From: Candidatus Saccharibacteria bacterium oral taxon 488
GTDB lineage: Bacteria; Patescibacteriota; Saccharimonadia; Saccharimonadales; Saccharimonadaceae
Assembly (NCBI GenBank): GCA_013099015.1
Contig: CP039998.1
Coordinates: forward strand, 806,001-870,000
Length of the DNA stretch: 64,000 bases
Direction: 5' to 3'
Part shown: positions 9,247 to 17,613 of the stretch, piece after piece
How the letters are laid out: every line of letters begins with the position of its first letter
Position numbering within the stretch: the first letter of the stretch is position 1
Program-made: the position numbers and the translations under genes
Notes under the pieces: generated by a model
Databases searched by the model: none
The model's input: the letters and a program-made list of their open reading frames with translations, nothing else
What the model was told of the DNA's origin: nothing

Positions 9247-9486
9247 TCAACTATCCCGTTTTAAAACGTCCACCTCAAAAACCTTGTATTTAGAAGCTGC
9301 GCCACGCACTAATTTTACCTTTGATGGCGCCACGCTAAAATACTTCGCCAGTAATTTTACCGCCGCCAGATTCGCCCGCCCTTCAATGGCTGGCGCCTTA
9401 GTGTAAATCGTCAACACGCCATCATCACCAACCACCACCTCTTCGCGGTGACGGGAGTTGGGTTTGAGGAGAATGGAGATTTTCAT
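9247..9486 (-). CDS. DUF167 / YggU family protein
   Basis: 79 aa, close to the usual size. It carries the family pattern: LKPNSR at the N-terminus, then IYTKAPAIEGRANLAAVKLLAKYF and VKLVRGAASKYKVFEV. DUF167 proteins are widely conserved small alpha/beta proteins whose function is not established. It lies between an unknown membrane protein (14 bases upstream) and the STAND gene (15 bases downstream) on the same strand, but its base composition is that of the chromosome rather than of its AT-rich neighbours. Confidence 0.9.
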   Translation of the reverse strand: MKISILLKPNSRHREEVVVGDDGVLTIYTKAPAIEGRANLAAVKLLAKYFSVAPSKVKLVRGAASKYKVFEVDVLKRDS

Positions 9487-9500
9487 TGGTTATCTAGTTA

Positions 9501-10508
9501 TTATTTCTCTATATCTTCTACGCTAAAGTATTGACGAACAATATTCATAATCTCAACTACAGTCTGGGAGTAGGTTTCTCCTGAATTATAAGCTCCAATA
9601 GCCCTCTTTACCTCTGTAGTATCATACATATCACAATCACGAGTATCTCTTAATATCCCGGCGGCAATCTTGATGCTTTCAATATCCGTAAGTGGCTTTT
9701 TAGATTTGACCTGCGCAATACCAACCGTAAGCTCACACTTGAAAAATGTAACTATAGCATTTTCTATTTTCCGAATTACTCGTGGCCTATTCATATCCTC
9801 GTATACCAATATGCAATACAATAGAAGCTTATTACATGATTCATCTTTACAATACAGGTCTATAGATTCATGATAATTATTATAAATATCATAAAATGAC
9901 CTGACGACATAATTGGTAAAAGCTATGTTATTTTCGTTTTCCGCAACATCATGACTATTACCCATGTTAGTTATGCGAAAATATAAAAGAACCAGCATGG
10001 CTACAACCATACTTGACCATAAATTGTCGAATAAGCTATTGATGCTGCTTGGTGCAATAATTGACAAATCGACAATATTACTTATGACTCCTATAAAGGA
10101 CCCTGTGCATATTACGAATAAAACATTGGCGACATAAATTAATCTCTCGCTAATAAACTTTTTCTTTTTAAATACCCCCAGAGAATCTCTAAAAATTAGT
10201 GAAGTTATTGTTGATATAAGCGCATAAACACAAGGCTCACCCACCCTAAAATAGCGCTGCTCTATAGATACCACCAGAAGAACTATAACAGCAACTGGAA
10301 GTGTTCGAAACAGGAAGTAGCTAAGCCACTTCCTGCGTCCATAACTAACAAATTGTCGAACTGACAGATAGTTAACTGCTGACGATGTGTATATTATTGG
10401 GTTCTTGTTATTAAGAGAATCCTTGTATTTTACTAGCTGAAAAAACGCTTCAACAAGAAAACCTCCTGCTATAGCTATGAATACCGGCATAATATTTTCT
10501 GTCATCAT
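9501..10508 (-). CDS. Unknown membrane protein in the defence region
   Basis: 335 aa, not recognised. About five or six hydrophobic segments lie in residues 5-190 (near 5-20, 60-85, 90-105, 125-145, 165-180), followed by a soluble C-terminal half with Cys residues (YCKDESCNKLLLYC) and no motif I can name. The first Met at 10508 is followed directly by a second. TATGAT lies 15 bases upstream, with only a weak AAAGAA before the start. It is AT-rich like other genes in this island. Membrane-helix plus cytosolic-domain proteins are common effectors in abortive-infection systems, but nothing in the sequence proves this. Confidence 0.7.
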   Translation of the reverse strand: MMTENIMPVFIAIAGGFLVEAFFQLVKYKDSLNNKNPIIYTSSAVNYLSVRQFVSYGRRKWLSYFLFRTLPVAVIVLLVVSIEQRYFRVGEPCVYALISTITSLIFRDSLGVFKKKKFISERLIYVANVLFVICTGSFIGVISNIVDLSIIAPSSINSLFDNLWSSMVVAMLVLLYFRITNMGNSHDVAENENNIAFTNYVVRSFYDIYNNYHESIDLYCKDESCNKLLLYCILVYEDMNRPRVIRKIENAIVTFFKCELTVGIAQVKSKKPLTDIESIKIAAGILRDTRDCDMYDTTEVKRAIGAYNSGETYSQTVVEIMNIVRQYFSVEDIEK

Positions 10509-10546
10509 TTCTTTACTTAATTTATCATAGTATTCAAAAAATCACC

Positions 10547-11149
10547 CTAGAACGATATCACCTCCAGCTCCCGCGGCAAAATCTCCTGTACTTCCACCGA
10601 ACCTGCTACCAAATGATAACCATGCAGCTTTGACGGCAAGTCGTGCTCAGCTGAACGCCAATCGACTGGGTGATTTTCATCGAAATAATCGAGCAGCTCC
10701 GCATTCAGAAAATGGTCGCGCGGCAGATTCACCGAACCGTCCTGATTGACAACCAGTGCTATCGATAAGCCCGACGTCACGCCATCTTCGTTTTTAGCAT
10801 ACGCCGCTGTCACCAGATGGACCACTGGCTCAAACTTCAACACTGACCGATCGCTCGCCTCCACCTGCACCTGGCCGCGACGTGCTAGCTGCTGATTGAT
10901 TTTTGTTGTTAATTCGTCAACACTCGGCTTACTGTCGCCCGCTCGGCAGTAGTCGCAACCATCTGCCGCCTCGACATATTCCAGCAACAAATCCATATCG
11001 ACGTCATCGTCCTTAACGCCATGCTGTGACAGTTGCTTCACCATCTCATACAGCGCGCCCAGCAAACTATAATCATTGGCACTCCTGGCAGCATCGCCAA
11101 TGCGGATGATGGCGCGGGCAGCTGTGATAGAGTTGTCGGTTCTATTCAT
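10547..11149 (-). CDS. Unknown protein, last gene of the S24-regulator operon
   Basis: 200 aa, not recognised. Residues 1-70 look helical; a C-x2-C pair (GCDYC) lies near residue 63; the C-terminal 130 residues look like an alpha/beta or all-beta domain (FEPVVHLVTAAYAKNEDG, GLSIALVVNQDGSVNLPRDHF). A strong Shine-Dalgarno (AAGGAGG) precedes the ATG at 11149. It starts 19 bases after the HEPN-like gene and is probably cotranscribed with it. It might be a partner or neutraliser of that gene. Confidence 0.75.
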   Translation of the reverse strand: MNRTDNSITAARAIIRIGDAARSANDYSLLGALYEMVKQLSQHGVKDDDVDMDLLLEYVEAADGCDYCRAGDSKPSVDELTTKINQQLARRGQVQVEASDRSVLKFEPVVHLVTAAYAKNEDGVTSGLSIALVVNQDGSVNLPRDHFLNAELLDYFDENHPVDWRSAEHDLPSKLHGYHLVAGSVEVQEILPRELEVISF

Positions 11150-11168
11150 ACGTCCTCCTTAAATATTT

Positions 11169-11885
11169 TTACGCCGCTCGGGAAAGTGTCTTGATAATCG
11201 TGATTGTATTTATCGACCGTATGGTTGGTGTCTGGCGTATCCTCCAAAAATGAAAAATCTCTCGGCGCGTCGCTTCATCAATTTCAAAAAACCTTTGCAA
11301 AAACCGGCGGACAATAATCTTGGTATCGTTCAAATAACCCAGCCGCCCGAACATGGCATAATCGGCATCAGAAATATCAAGCGCGGCATGCAGATGAATT
11401 TTATTGCGCCGCTTCTTCAGGCAATTCATGTTGATATACATATCTTTATCGGTGATAACCAGTTTTTTCTGCCACGCCAGTTCAATCATGCCAGTCAAAC
11501 TTATCTTTTCATACGGCGGCAGCGCGTACGGACTGTTCATAATCTTCAGATATAGCAAACCTTCAACCACCTGCGTCGCCGTAATCGCAAACGTCTTAAA
11601 AGTCTGTGCCAGCAAGACGCGGGATAAAAACTGCTCCTTAATATTCTGATTCAAATAATCCAGATATTGCAAATTATACGCAATGTTACTGATAATTGCA
11701 TATTGATTACTGTTTTTGTCATGCGTAATCGGAGCACCATACACCGCCCGAGCGATATAATCGCGCCACTCCTCAATCCGCCGCTCGGGAAACCACTTGT
11801 AAGCACTTAGGCAACCGGAACAGCGGGCGCAGAGCGATTTTGTATGAGGCTCGCCTGACTGATATACCTGTGCGGTCGTATCCAT
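11169..11885 (-). CDS. HEPN-like protein with a Cys cluster
   Basis: 238 aa. An N-terminal C19-x2-C22-x2-C25 cluster (LCARCSGC) could bind zinc. The rest is helical and holds KKRRNKIHLH, in which R160-N161 followed by H164/H166 fits the Rx4-6H active-site pattern of HEPN ribonucleases, where R is usually followed by a polar residue. HEPN proteins are frequent RNases of toxin-antitoxin and defence systems. The ATG at 11885 overlaps the stop of the DUF2130 gene (TAATG), with SD GAGGAG upstream, so it belongs to the same operon. The HEPN assignment rests on the motif and helical context only. Confidence 0.7.
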   Translation of the reverse strand: MDTTAQVYQSGEPHTKSLCARCSGCLSAYKWFPERRIEEWRDYIARAVYGAPITHDKNSNQYAIISNIAYNLQYLDYLNQNIKEQFLSRVLLAQTFKTFAITATQVVEGLLYLKIMNSPYALPPYEKISLTGMIELAWQKKLVITDKDMYINMNCLKKRRNKIHLHAALDISDADYAMFGRLGYLNDTKIIVRRFLQRFFEIDEATRREIFHFWRIRQTPTIRSINTITIIKTLSRAA

Positions 11886-13264
11886 TAGTTCTCCTCTTTT
11901 TTTCTCGCCTCCTCAAATTTTGCCGCCATCGTTGGATTATTACGGGTAAGTTTTTTAATCGTTAATTCTTGAGCCTTATCATTAGCTAAACGAAGATTAT
12001 TTTCAGACGATAAAAGCGCCTGCTTAGTTTTCTCTAGTTGCTTAATGGTCTTATCTATTCCTTCAATAGCATCAGTAAACTTACGGCTTGCCAAGTCATA
12101 GTTGCGCGCGAAACCAGCCTTAAATTTCTCCATATCCTCTTCAAAATGCGTAATATCCAGATTTTGTGCACGCACCAATGCCAACTCTGATTTATATTTC
12201 AGAGCATTAAGCGCTGCATTGCGCAGCAGCATAATTATCTGTATAAAAAATTGCGGTCGAATCACGAACATTTTTGGATAACGGTGCGACACGTCAACGA
12301 TACCAACATTATATAATTCGCTATTCGCCTCAAGTAATGACACTAAGATTGCATATTCACAGTTCTTCTCGCGACGATCTTTATCCAGCTCTTTGAGGAA
12401 GTCTGCATTATGCTTTTTAGTGGCAGTCTGGTCATTTTCGTTTTTCATCTCAAACATGATGGATATAATCTCATTGCCGGATTCATCATTTTCTCGAAAA
12501 ATATAGTCTCCCTTACTGCCAGTACGAGAGTCGTTGTCTTTCTCAAAATATGCGTGCGGAAAGGCTGTAGCGCGCAGTTTATTAAATTCAGTCTCACAAT
12601 GCTGTTCAAGCGTCTCACCCAACATTTTGGTCGACAAACGAGCCTTAAAATCTTTGTAATAAGCAATTTGTTCATCCTTCGATTTTAGCTCTGCCGTGTA
12701 TTTGTCTTTCAAATTTGACTCAACGAGCTGGCGCTCATTCTCTTTAGCGGCTAGCTGCAGCTTGAAATTATCGCGCTCACGCTCAACAGCGCTAACCGCC
12801 CGGTTAACCTCCAAATCTTTCTCGGTCTCAAAAGCCTTGATTTTTGCGTTTAAGTCCGCAATTATTTGATCGCTCTGCGACTTAGTTTGCGCTAACTCTT
12901 TATCAGCTTCTGAGCGTAACCGCTCTAAAGCTAGCTCTTTATCGCCTTGTGCTTTCTCTAGTTCAGACTTCAGCGATGATATTTCTGATTGTTTCTCAGA
13001 GTTAATTCGAGCAGCTTCTGCTTTCTTCTCTGCTTGCAAGCTTGCTAGTTCGGCCTCTTTCTCAGACAGTAGCTTTTGGAGCTCGCTGCGAGTCTTTTGC
13101 TCTGCTAATTGTACGGCGTTTTCTTTATCTGTAAGCAATAAATTCTCGCGCTCAGCAATCTCACGCGTAAATTCTTGATCGCGAACCTGCTTAACAATAT
13201 CGGCGTAACTCGCTTGGTCTATTTCAAATACTTGACCGCAATTCGGACATTTTATTTGACGCAT
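11885..13264 (-). CDS. DUF2130 protein: zinc finger, coiled coil and nuclease-like domain
   Basis: 459 aa. The N-terminus has C6-P-N-C9 (one half of a zinc finger), then a long charged coiled coil (about residues 20-215), then the DUF2130 domain with a PD-(D/E)xK-like pattern: GSKGDYIF (D near 252) and IMFEMKNE (ExK near 270), followed by ILVSLLE. A second coiled segment closes the protein. DUF2130 proteins are often predicted to be nucleases, but their function is not established. A good Shine-Dalgarno (AAAGGATTG) precedes the ATG. It is the second gene of an operon starting with an S24 repressor. Confidence 0.9.
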   Translation of the reverse strand: MRQIKCPNCGQVFEIDQASYADIVKQVRDQEFTREIAERENLLLTDKENAVQLAEQKTRSELQKLLSEKEAELASLQAEKKAEAARINSEKQSEISSLKSELEKAQGDKELALERLRSEADKELAQTKSQSDQIIADLNAKIKAFETEKDLEVNRAVSAVERERDNFKLQLAAKENERQLVESNLKDKYTAELKSKDEQIAYYKDFKARLSTKMLGETLEQHCETEFNKLRATAFPHAYFEKDNDSRTGSKGDYIFRENDESGNEIISIMFEMKNENDQTATKKHNADFLKELDKDRREKNCEYAILVSLLEANSELYNVGIVDVSHRYPKMFVIRPQFFIQIIMLLRNAALNALKYKSELALVRAQNLDITHFEEDMEKFKAGFARNYDLASRKFTDAIEGIDKTIKQLEKTKQALLSSENNLRLANDKAQELTIKKLTRNNPTMAAKFEEARKKEEN

Positions 13265-13314
13265 ATTTACAATCCTTTCTATTAATTACCCCTGCAACGA
13301 CAAGCAGGCTCGCT

Positions 13315-13968
13315 TTAATCACTTGTATTTTTATAGACAGCAATCACCTTGCCATTAATCATACAATTCTCTGACTGATCGACAATAATAGGCGGAAACC
13401 TCTCGGGAGTAAGAGATTCAGATTCTAACGATATATATTCCTCATGTTTTTTAAGACGCTTTATGTTAGCCATACCGCCAATAATAGACAAAACATAATC
13501 CCCATCATCGGCACACTTTTGCGTAACATCTACGAGAATAAAATCACCGCTGTTTATCGGTTGTTTTGACTTGCCGATACGAGCATTATTCATGGATTCA
13601 CCATCAGCTTTCACTGCCATATACCTGTTTTTAAGCTGTGCGGTCTGCTTGCCCAATAGCTGTTTAGAAATCCTTAGAAACCCCTCATAGCATTCCTCGG
13701 CATAATTGAGTGCCGGACCACAACTTGCCGAGCCAACAATTGGCACTAAAACAAACCTATCGTCCTCCACTGGTGATTCCAGCCGTTGGGTTTTATTCTT
13801 TCTGTTTATAAAAAGTAGGTTTCGTTTTTCAAGCTGCAATAGATGATGCTGAATCTGACCAGGACTCATATCTGGATCGCCAATGAGTTCAGCTGTTCTA
13901 CGCAATGTACATTCTGCCAAGTTATTGGTCTTTGCTAGTTCTAATAATTTCTTTTGGATGTGGTGCAT
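13315..13968 (-). CDS. LexA/S24-type self-cleaving transcriptional repressor
   Basis: 217 aa. N-terminal winged-helix region (residues 1-60: SPGQIQHHLLQLEKRNLL). The C-terminal half is a peptidase S24 domain: scissile bond C83-G84 (SASCGPA, where LexA has Ala-Gly), catalytic S125 in ADGESMNN and K170 in NIKRLKK. Such proteins cleave themselves when RecA filaments form after DNA damage and derepress their targets. It heads a minus-strand operon with the DUF2130, HEPN-like and unknown genes and faces the KTSC-like gene. A leaderless promoter (-10 seven bases before the ATG) lies upstream. Confidence 0.88.
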   Translation of the reverse strand: MHHIQKKLLELAKTNNLAECTLRRTAELIGDPDMSPGQIQHHLLQLEKRNLLFINRKNKTQRLESPVEDDRFVLVPIVGSASCGPALNYAEECYEGFLRISKQLLGKQTAQLKNRYMAVKADGESMNNARIGKSKQPINSGDFILVDVTQKCADDGDYVLSIIGGMANIKRLKKHEEYISLESESLTPERFPPIIVDQSENCMINGKVIAVYKNTSD

Positions 13969-13975
13969 GTGTTTT

Positions 13976-14005
13976 ATTATACAACACCCACTACATAAAT
14001 ATCAA
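13976..14005 (-). promoter_or_regulatory. Promoter of the S24 repressor operon
   Basis: Minus strand: TTGATA at 14000-14005, an 18-base spacer, TATAAT at 13976-13981, then seven bases to the ATG at 13968. No Shine-Dalgarno is present, so the transcript is predicted to be leaderless. Confidence 0.65.
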
Positions 14006-14022
14006 TAATTTTTCGGGTGAAC

Positions 14023-14051
14023 TTGACAAATATAGAGCTGTGCTCTATTCT
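14023..14051 (+). promoter_or_regulatory. Divergent promoter with a 17-bp dyad operator in its spacer
   Basis: Plus strand: TTGACA at 14023-14028, a 17-base spacer, TATTCT at 14046-14051. The spacer and the start of the -10 contain ATAGAGC-TGT-GCTCTAT (14032-14048), a perfect 7-bp dyad. A dyad placed between -35 and -10, beside a LexA-like gene, is a strong candidate operator for the protein at 13315-13968. Confidence 0.75.
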
Positions 14052-14056
14052 CAATA

Positions 14057-14104
14057 GTGAACACTTTTATGGAGGGTGGGTCGACTTGTGTTATCGATTC
14101 ATAA
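14057..14104 (+). CDS. Possible 15-residue leader ORF (GTG start)
   Basis: A GTG five bases after the -10 of the divergent promoter opens a short frame ending at TAA; an in-frame ATG lies at residue 5. It carries no run of one amino acid and no clear terminator follows, so it may be accidental. It lies in the 150-base untranslated region of the KTSC-like gene, which also contains TTGTGTTA twice. Confidence 0.2.
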   Translation: MNTFMEGGSTCVIDS

Positions 14105-14214
14105 CGTGGTCAATTTGTGTTACCTGCGAGTAGTCACAAATATAAAATCAACCAGTCGCAATATGGCGGGTAATGGCGGCGCAAGTTAGTTAAAATAATT
14201 AGGGAGATTCATTT

Positions 14215-14442
14215 ATGAAACCGTATAAGAATATTAATGGTAATTCAAATGTAGTTGCTTACAGCATAGAAGAAGAGAGTATTACAGTACAGTTCAAATC
14301 TGGAAAATACACTGTATACACCTACACTTATGAGAGCGCAGGAGCTGACGCTGTTGAGACGATGAAGAGTCTAGCACAACAAGGGCACGGTCTCAATTCG
14401 TACATCTCAAAAAATCAGCCCGGCTATTCTGAGAAGCACTAA
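14215..14442 (+). CDS. Small KTSC-like protein
   Basis: 75 aa. The pattern ITVQFKSGKYTVYTYTYESAG followed by a helix and GHGLNSYISKN resembles KTSC-domain proteins (F-x-sG-x-Y-x-Y ... G-x-x-fN-x-I), small proteins of unknown biochemical role often near phage and stress genes. A Shine-Dalgarno (AGGGAGA) precedes the ATG. It is transcribed away from the S24 repressor and is probably controlled by it through the dyad at 14032-14048. A strong bidirectional terminator follows immediately. Confidence 0.75.
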   Translation: MKPYKNINGNSNVVAYSIEEESITVQFKSGKYTVYTYTYESAGADAVETMKSLAQQGHGLNSYISKNQPGYSEKH

Positions 14443-14445
14443 AAT

Positions 14446-14481
14446 AAAATGAGAGCCAGGCTTGTAACTGGCTCTCATTTT
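14446..14481. terminator. Bidirectional intrinsic terminator
   Basis: Perfect 14-bp stem (AAAATGAGAGCCAG / CTGGCTCTCATTTT) with an 8-base loop, and A/T tracts on both sides. It separates the convergent KTSC-like gene and hsdR and can serve both. Confidence 0.93.
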
Positions 14482-14496
14482 ATAATTTATCAGAGC

Positions 14497-17400
14497 CTAC
14501 AGCTTCCCGCTCGAAATATCAAAGAAGCGATCAAAGAAATTCCTCAGTTTTTCCAATACCGTTTCGCGTTTTTTACTGCGCTCTCCATCAGCCGAAAATC
14601 GCGATATTGGCGGCAGTATCCCTGACAGCCCTGTGCCAGTTGATTGTATATATCCGTCGCGAAAAGCATTTTCAACAAACGTATACGTCGCTTTTTTATC
14701 TAATTTTTCATCATCAATGATCTGGTCTAGTTCTTTGATTTTCCTTGATTTCACAAACTCCTGCCAGTCGCCATCGACCGAACTATCAACCGTGAGCGAC
14801 GCAATAAACTGCTCTATCAAATCCTTCTTATTACGCAATTCCATAGATGAGTTAACCGCTTTATCAATATCGACTAAAATCTCTTTATTATTCAAATGAC
14901 TATCATGATACTGCCGAATCAGCTCCAGGATATAATCTATATTTATCTCAACTTGTTTAATGAGTTCCATCTCAAATACCAAATCATCATTGATATTCTC
15001 CTTACTCTCATCCGATTTCGGCCGCAGCTCGTTGTAGAGGTCGATGTACATACTATGATAATCTTGCACATCTCGCTGGCTCAAAATTTCTTTTCCAATA
15101 AACTCATCAAAGCTCGACAAAATATTTTTTACTCTCAGAATTGCACCATACAGCTTTACGAATTCTTTCTGCTCCTGCTCGCTGGCAATTATCTCACCCA
15201 CTGGAAATTTATTTTTTAGCTCAGTAATCAAATCAACATAGCCCGACATTTTCTTTCCAGCGTCTTCATAGCCTTCATAATAATCTCGGAAAGGACGCAA
15301 TAGCACAATGCCTTTCGCATCTTTGTCGCCGAAAAGTGCTAAAGCTTCATTAGTCGCCTTCTCCAAATTGCGAAACGTTACAATATTTCCATAGGTTTTA
15401 ATTGAGTTAAGGATACGATTCGTCCGCGAATAAGCTTGAATCAGCCCGTGCATCCGCAAGTTTTTATCAACCCACAGCGTATTCAACGTCGTGGCATCAA
15501 AACCCGTCAAAAACATATTCACTACGATCAATAAATCAATCTCTCGATTCTTCATCCGCAGGCTCACATCCTTATAATAATTCTGAAATCGCTCGGCACT
15601 GGTATCATAATTCGTACCAAACGTTGCATTATAATCACGAATTACACCCTCCAGAAAATCACGTGACGAGACGTCCAATCCATCGGTATTTTCCGAATTT
15701 TCATCATCCATACCGTCCATTTCCAGATCAGGATCATTCGCTCCGTAGCTATAAATCGTAGCGATTTTCAGGCGTTTAACTTCAGGAAGCTCAGCTTGCT
15801 GGCGCTTAAACTCATTATAATAAAGTTTTGCTGTCTCGATTGAGCTCACCGCAAAAATTGAGTTAAATCCGCTCAGCCGAATTTTATCTTTTGCCTCTTC
15901 AACTGCCACTCTATTTTGCGCCGACGCAACTTCATGTACATTCATCAGCCGTGTAAATGCGTAATATTTGGCATTGCGCATGGTTTTTTGATCAAAGTGG
16001 TCACGGATATATTGCACGACATTACGAATACGCTCCGGAGCGTTCAATGCCCGCTCACGATCAATATCTCGCACTTTCTGTTGATCATCAACCTCGTCTG
16101 CCTCGCGAATTGTCCGAATATAGTCAATCCGAAACGGCAACACATTCTTATCAGTAATCGCATCGACTATGGTATAGGTATGCAGTTTATCGCCAAACGC
16201 TTGCTCGGTGGTTCGTAGATCAACTCGCCCGCCGCTGGACGCATTATCAGCAAATATCGGCGTACCGGTAAAACCAAACAAATGATAATTACGAAAACTT
16301 TTGGTGATGGCATGATGCATATCGCCAAATTGCGAACGGTGACACTCGTCAAAGATGATAACCATGTGATCATCAAAAGCCTTGTGTCCTTGATTGTGCT
16401 TGATGAATGTGTCGAGTTTTTGAATAGTAGTAATAATAATCTTAGCATTCGGATCACCCAATTGCCTCGTCAGAACCCGCGTACTGGTATTGCTATTCGC
16501 CGCCCCTTCCTGGAACTTGTCATACTCTTTCATCGTCTGGTAATCGAGGTCTTTACGGTCAACCACGAAAAGCACTTTATCGATATAGTCGAGCCTGCTT
16601 GCCAGCTGAGCCGTCTTAAAACTAGTCAACGTCTTACCACTGCCTGTGGTATGCCACACATAACCGCCAGCCTCAATCGTACCGAGCTTTTTGTAATTTG
16701 TAGCAATCTGGATGCGATTCAGAATACGCTCGGTCGCCACGATCTGATATGGGCGCATCACCAGCAATAATTTATCACTGGTAAATACACAGTACTTCGT
16801 CAGCACATTAAGTAGCGTATGTTTAGATAAAAAAGTTGCTGTAAAATCTATCAAATCGGTAATCGGGCGATTATTAGCATCCGCCCACCAGCTGGTAAAT
16901 TCAAAGCTATTACTGGTCTTTTTACTGCGATGCGAATCCGATTTACCCGCCTCATTGATATGCTGCCAGCGCGTCGTATTGCTGTAATATTTCGTATGAG
17001 TGCCGTTACTAATCACAAACAACTGGATATATTCAAACAGCCCGCTACCCGCCCAAAAACTATCCCGCTGGTAGCGATTGATCTGATTGAAAGCTTCCTT
17101 TAGGGGCACGCCGCGCCTTTTTAGCTCAATATGCACCAGCGGCAAACCATTCACCAACAGTGTCACATCATAGCGGTTATCTCGTACACCCGACACCTCG
17201 TATTGATTGATTACCTGCAGGCAATTCTTGTGGATATTCGTCTTGTCCAACAAGCGGATATTAATCACCTCGCCGTTATCACGTTGTAGCAATTGTGTAC
17301 TATCTTCCTGAATTTTGAAGGTCTTGTCAGCAATATTCTCATTACCATTGGCGATCCGCTCCGCGAAGAACCGCTTCCACTCAGCATCGGTAAACGTGTA

Positions 17401-17613
17401 ATCATTCAGTTTTTCCAACTGCGTGCGCAGATTCTCTGTCAAGTCAGTCTCACTCTTGATCGGCAAATATTCATACGCCTGCGCTTGCAATTGCCTGATT
17501 AACTCTCGCTCTAATTCCGCCTCGCTCTGATAACTCGTCGCCCGCTGGTATGGCGAGACATAGTCGCTGACGACGGTACTGTCGCTATTTTCAGCAATTA
17601 CATCATACTTCAT
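14497..17613 (-). CDS. hsdR: Type I restriction enzyme R subunit (HsdR)
   Basis: 1038 aa from the ATG at 17613, which overlaps the hsdS stop (ATGA); a GTG at 17622 would add three residues. The N-terminal nuclease domain has LPLVHIELKRRG (ExK of PD-(D/E)xK). The SF2 helicase motor follows with HTTGSGKT (Walker A), IIFDECHRSQFG (DEAD-type) and later motifs such as MFLTGFDA. The C-terminal helical domain joins the methylase. HsdR translocates DNA and cuts unmodified sites when joined to HsdM2S. The gene looks intact, but its specificity subunit is frameshifted. Confidence 0.96.
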   Translation of the reverse strand: MKYDVIAENSDSTVVSDYVSPYQRATSYQSEAELERELIRQLQAQAYEYLPIKSETDLTENLRTQLEKLNDYTFTDAEWKRFFAERIANGNENIADKTFKIQEDSTQLLQRDNGEVINIRLLDKTNIHKNCLQVINQYEVSGVRDNRYDVTLLVNGLPLVHIELKRRGVPLKEAFNQINRYQRDSFWAGSGLFEYIQLFVISNGTHTKYYSNTTRWQHINEAGKSDSHRSKKTSNSFEFTSWWADANNRPITDLIDFTATFLSKHTLLNVLTKYCVFTSDKLLLVMRPYQIVATERILNRIQIATNYKKLGTIEAGGYVWHTTGSGKTLTSFKTAQLASRLDYIDKVLFVVDRKDLDYQTMKEYDKFQEGAANSNTSTRVLTRQLGDPNAKIIITTIQKLDTFIKHNQGHKAFDDHMVIIFDECHRSQFGDMHHAITKSFRNYHLFGFTGTPIFADNASSGGRVDLRTTEQAFGDKLHTYTIVDAITDKNVLPFRIDYIRTIREADEVDDQQKVRDIDRERALNAPERIRNVVQYIRDHFDQKTMRNAKYYAFTRLMNVHEVASAQNRVAVEEAKDKIRLSGFNSIFAVSSIETAKLYYNEFKRQQAELPEVKRLKIATIYSYGANDPDLEMDGMDDENSENTDGLDVSSRDFLEGVIRDYNATFGTNYDTSAERFQNYYKDVSLRMKNREIDLLIVVNMFLTGFDATTLNTLWVDKNLRMHGLIQAYSRTNRILNSIKTYGNIVTFRNLEKATNEALALFGDKDAKGIVLLRPFRDYYEGYEDAGKKMSGYVDLITELKNKFPVGEIIASEQEQKEFVKLYGAILRVKNILSSFDEFIGKEILSQRDVQDYHSMYIDLYNELRPKSDESKENINDDLVFEMELIKQVEINIDYILELIRQYHDSHLNNKEILVDIDKAVNSSMELRNKKDLIEQFIASLTVDSSVDGDWQEFVKSRKIKELDQIIDDEKLDKKATYTFVENAFRDGYIQSTGTGLSGILPPISRFSADGERSKKRETVLEKLRNFFDRFFDISSGKL

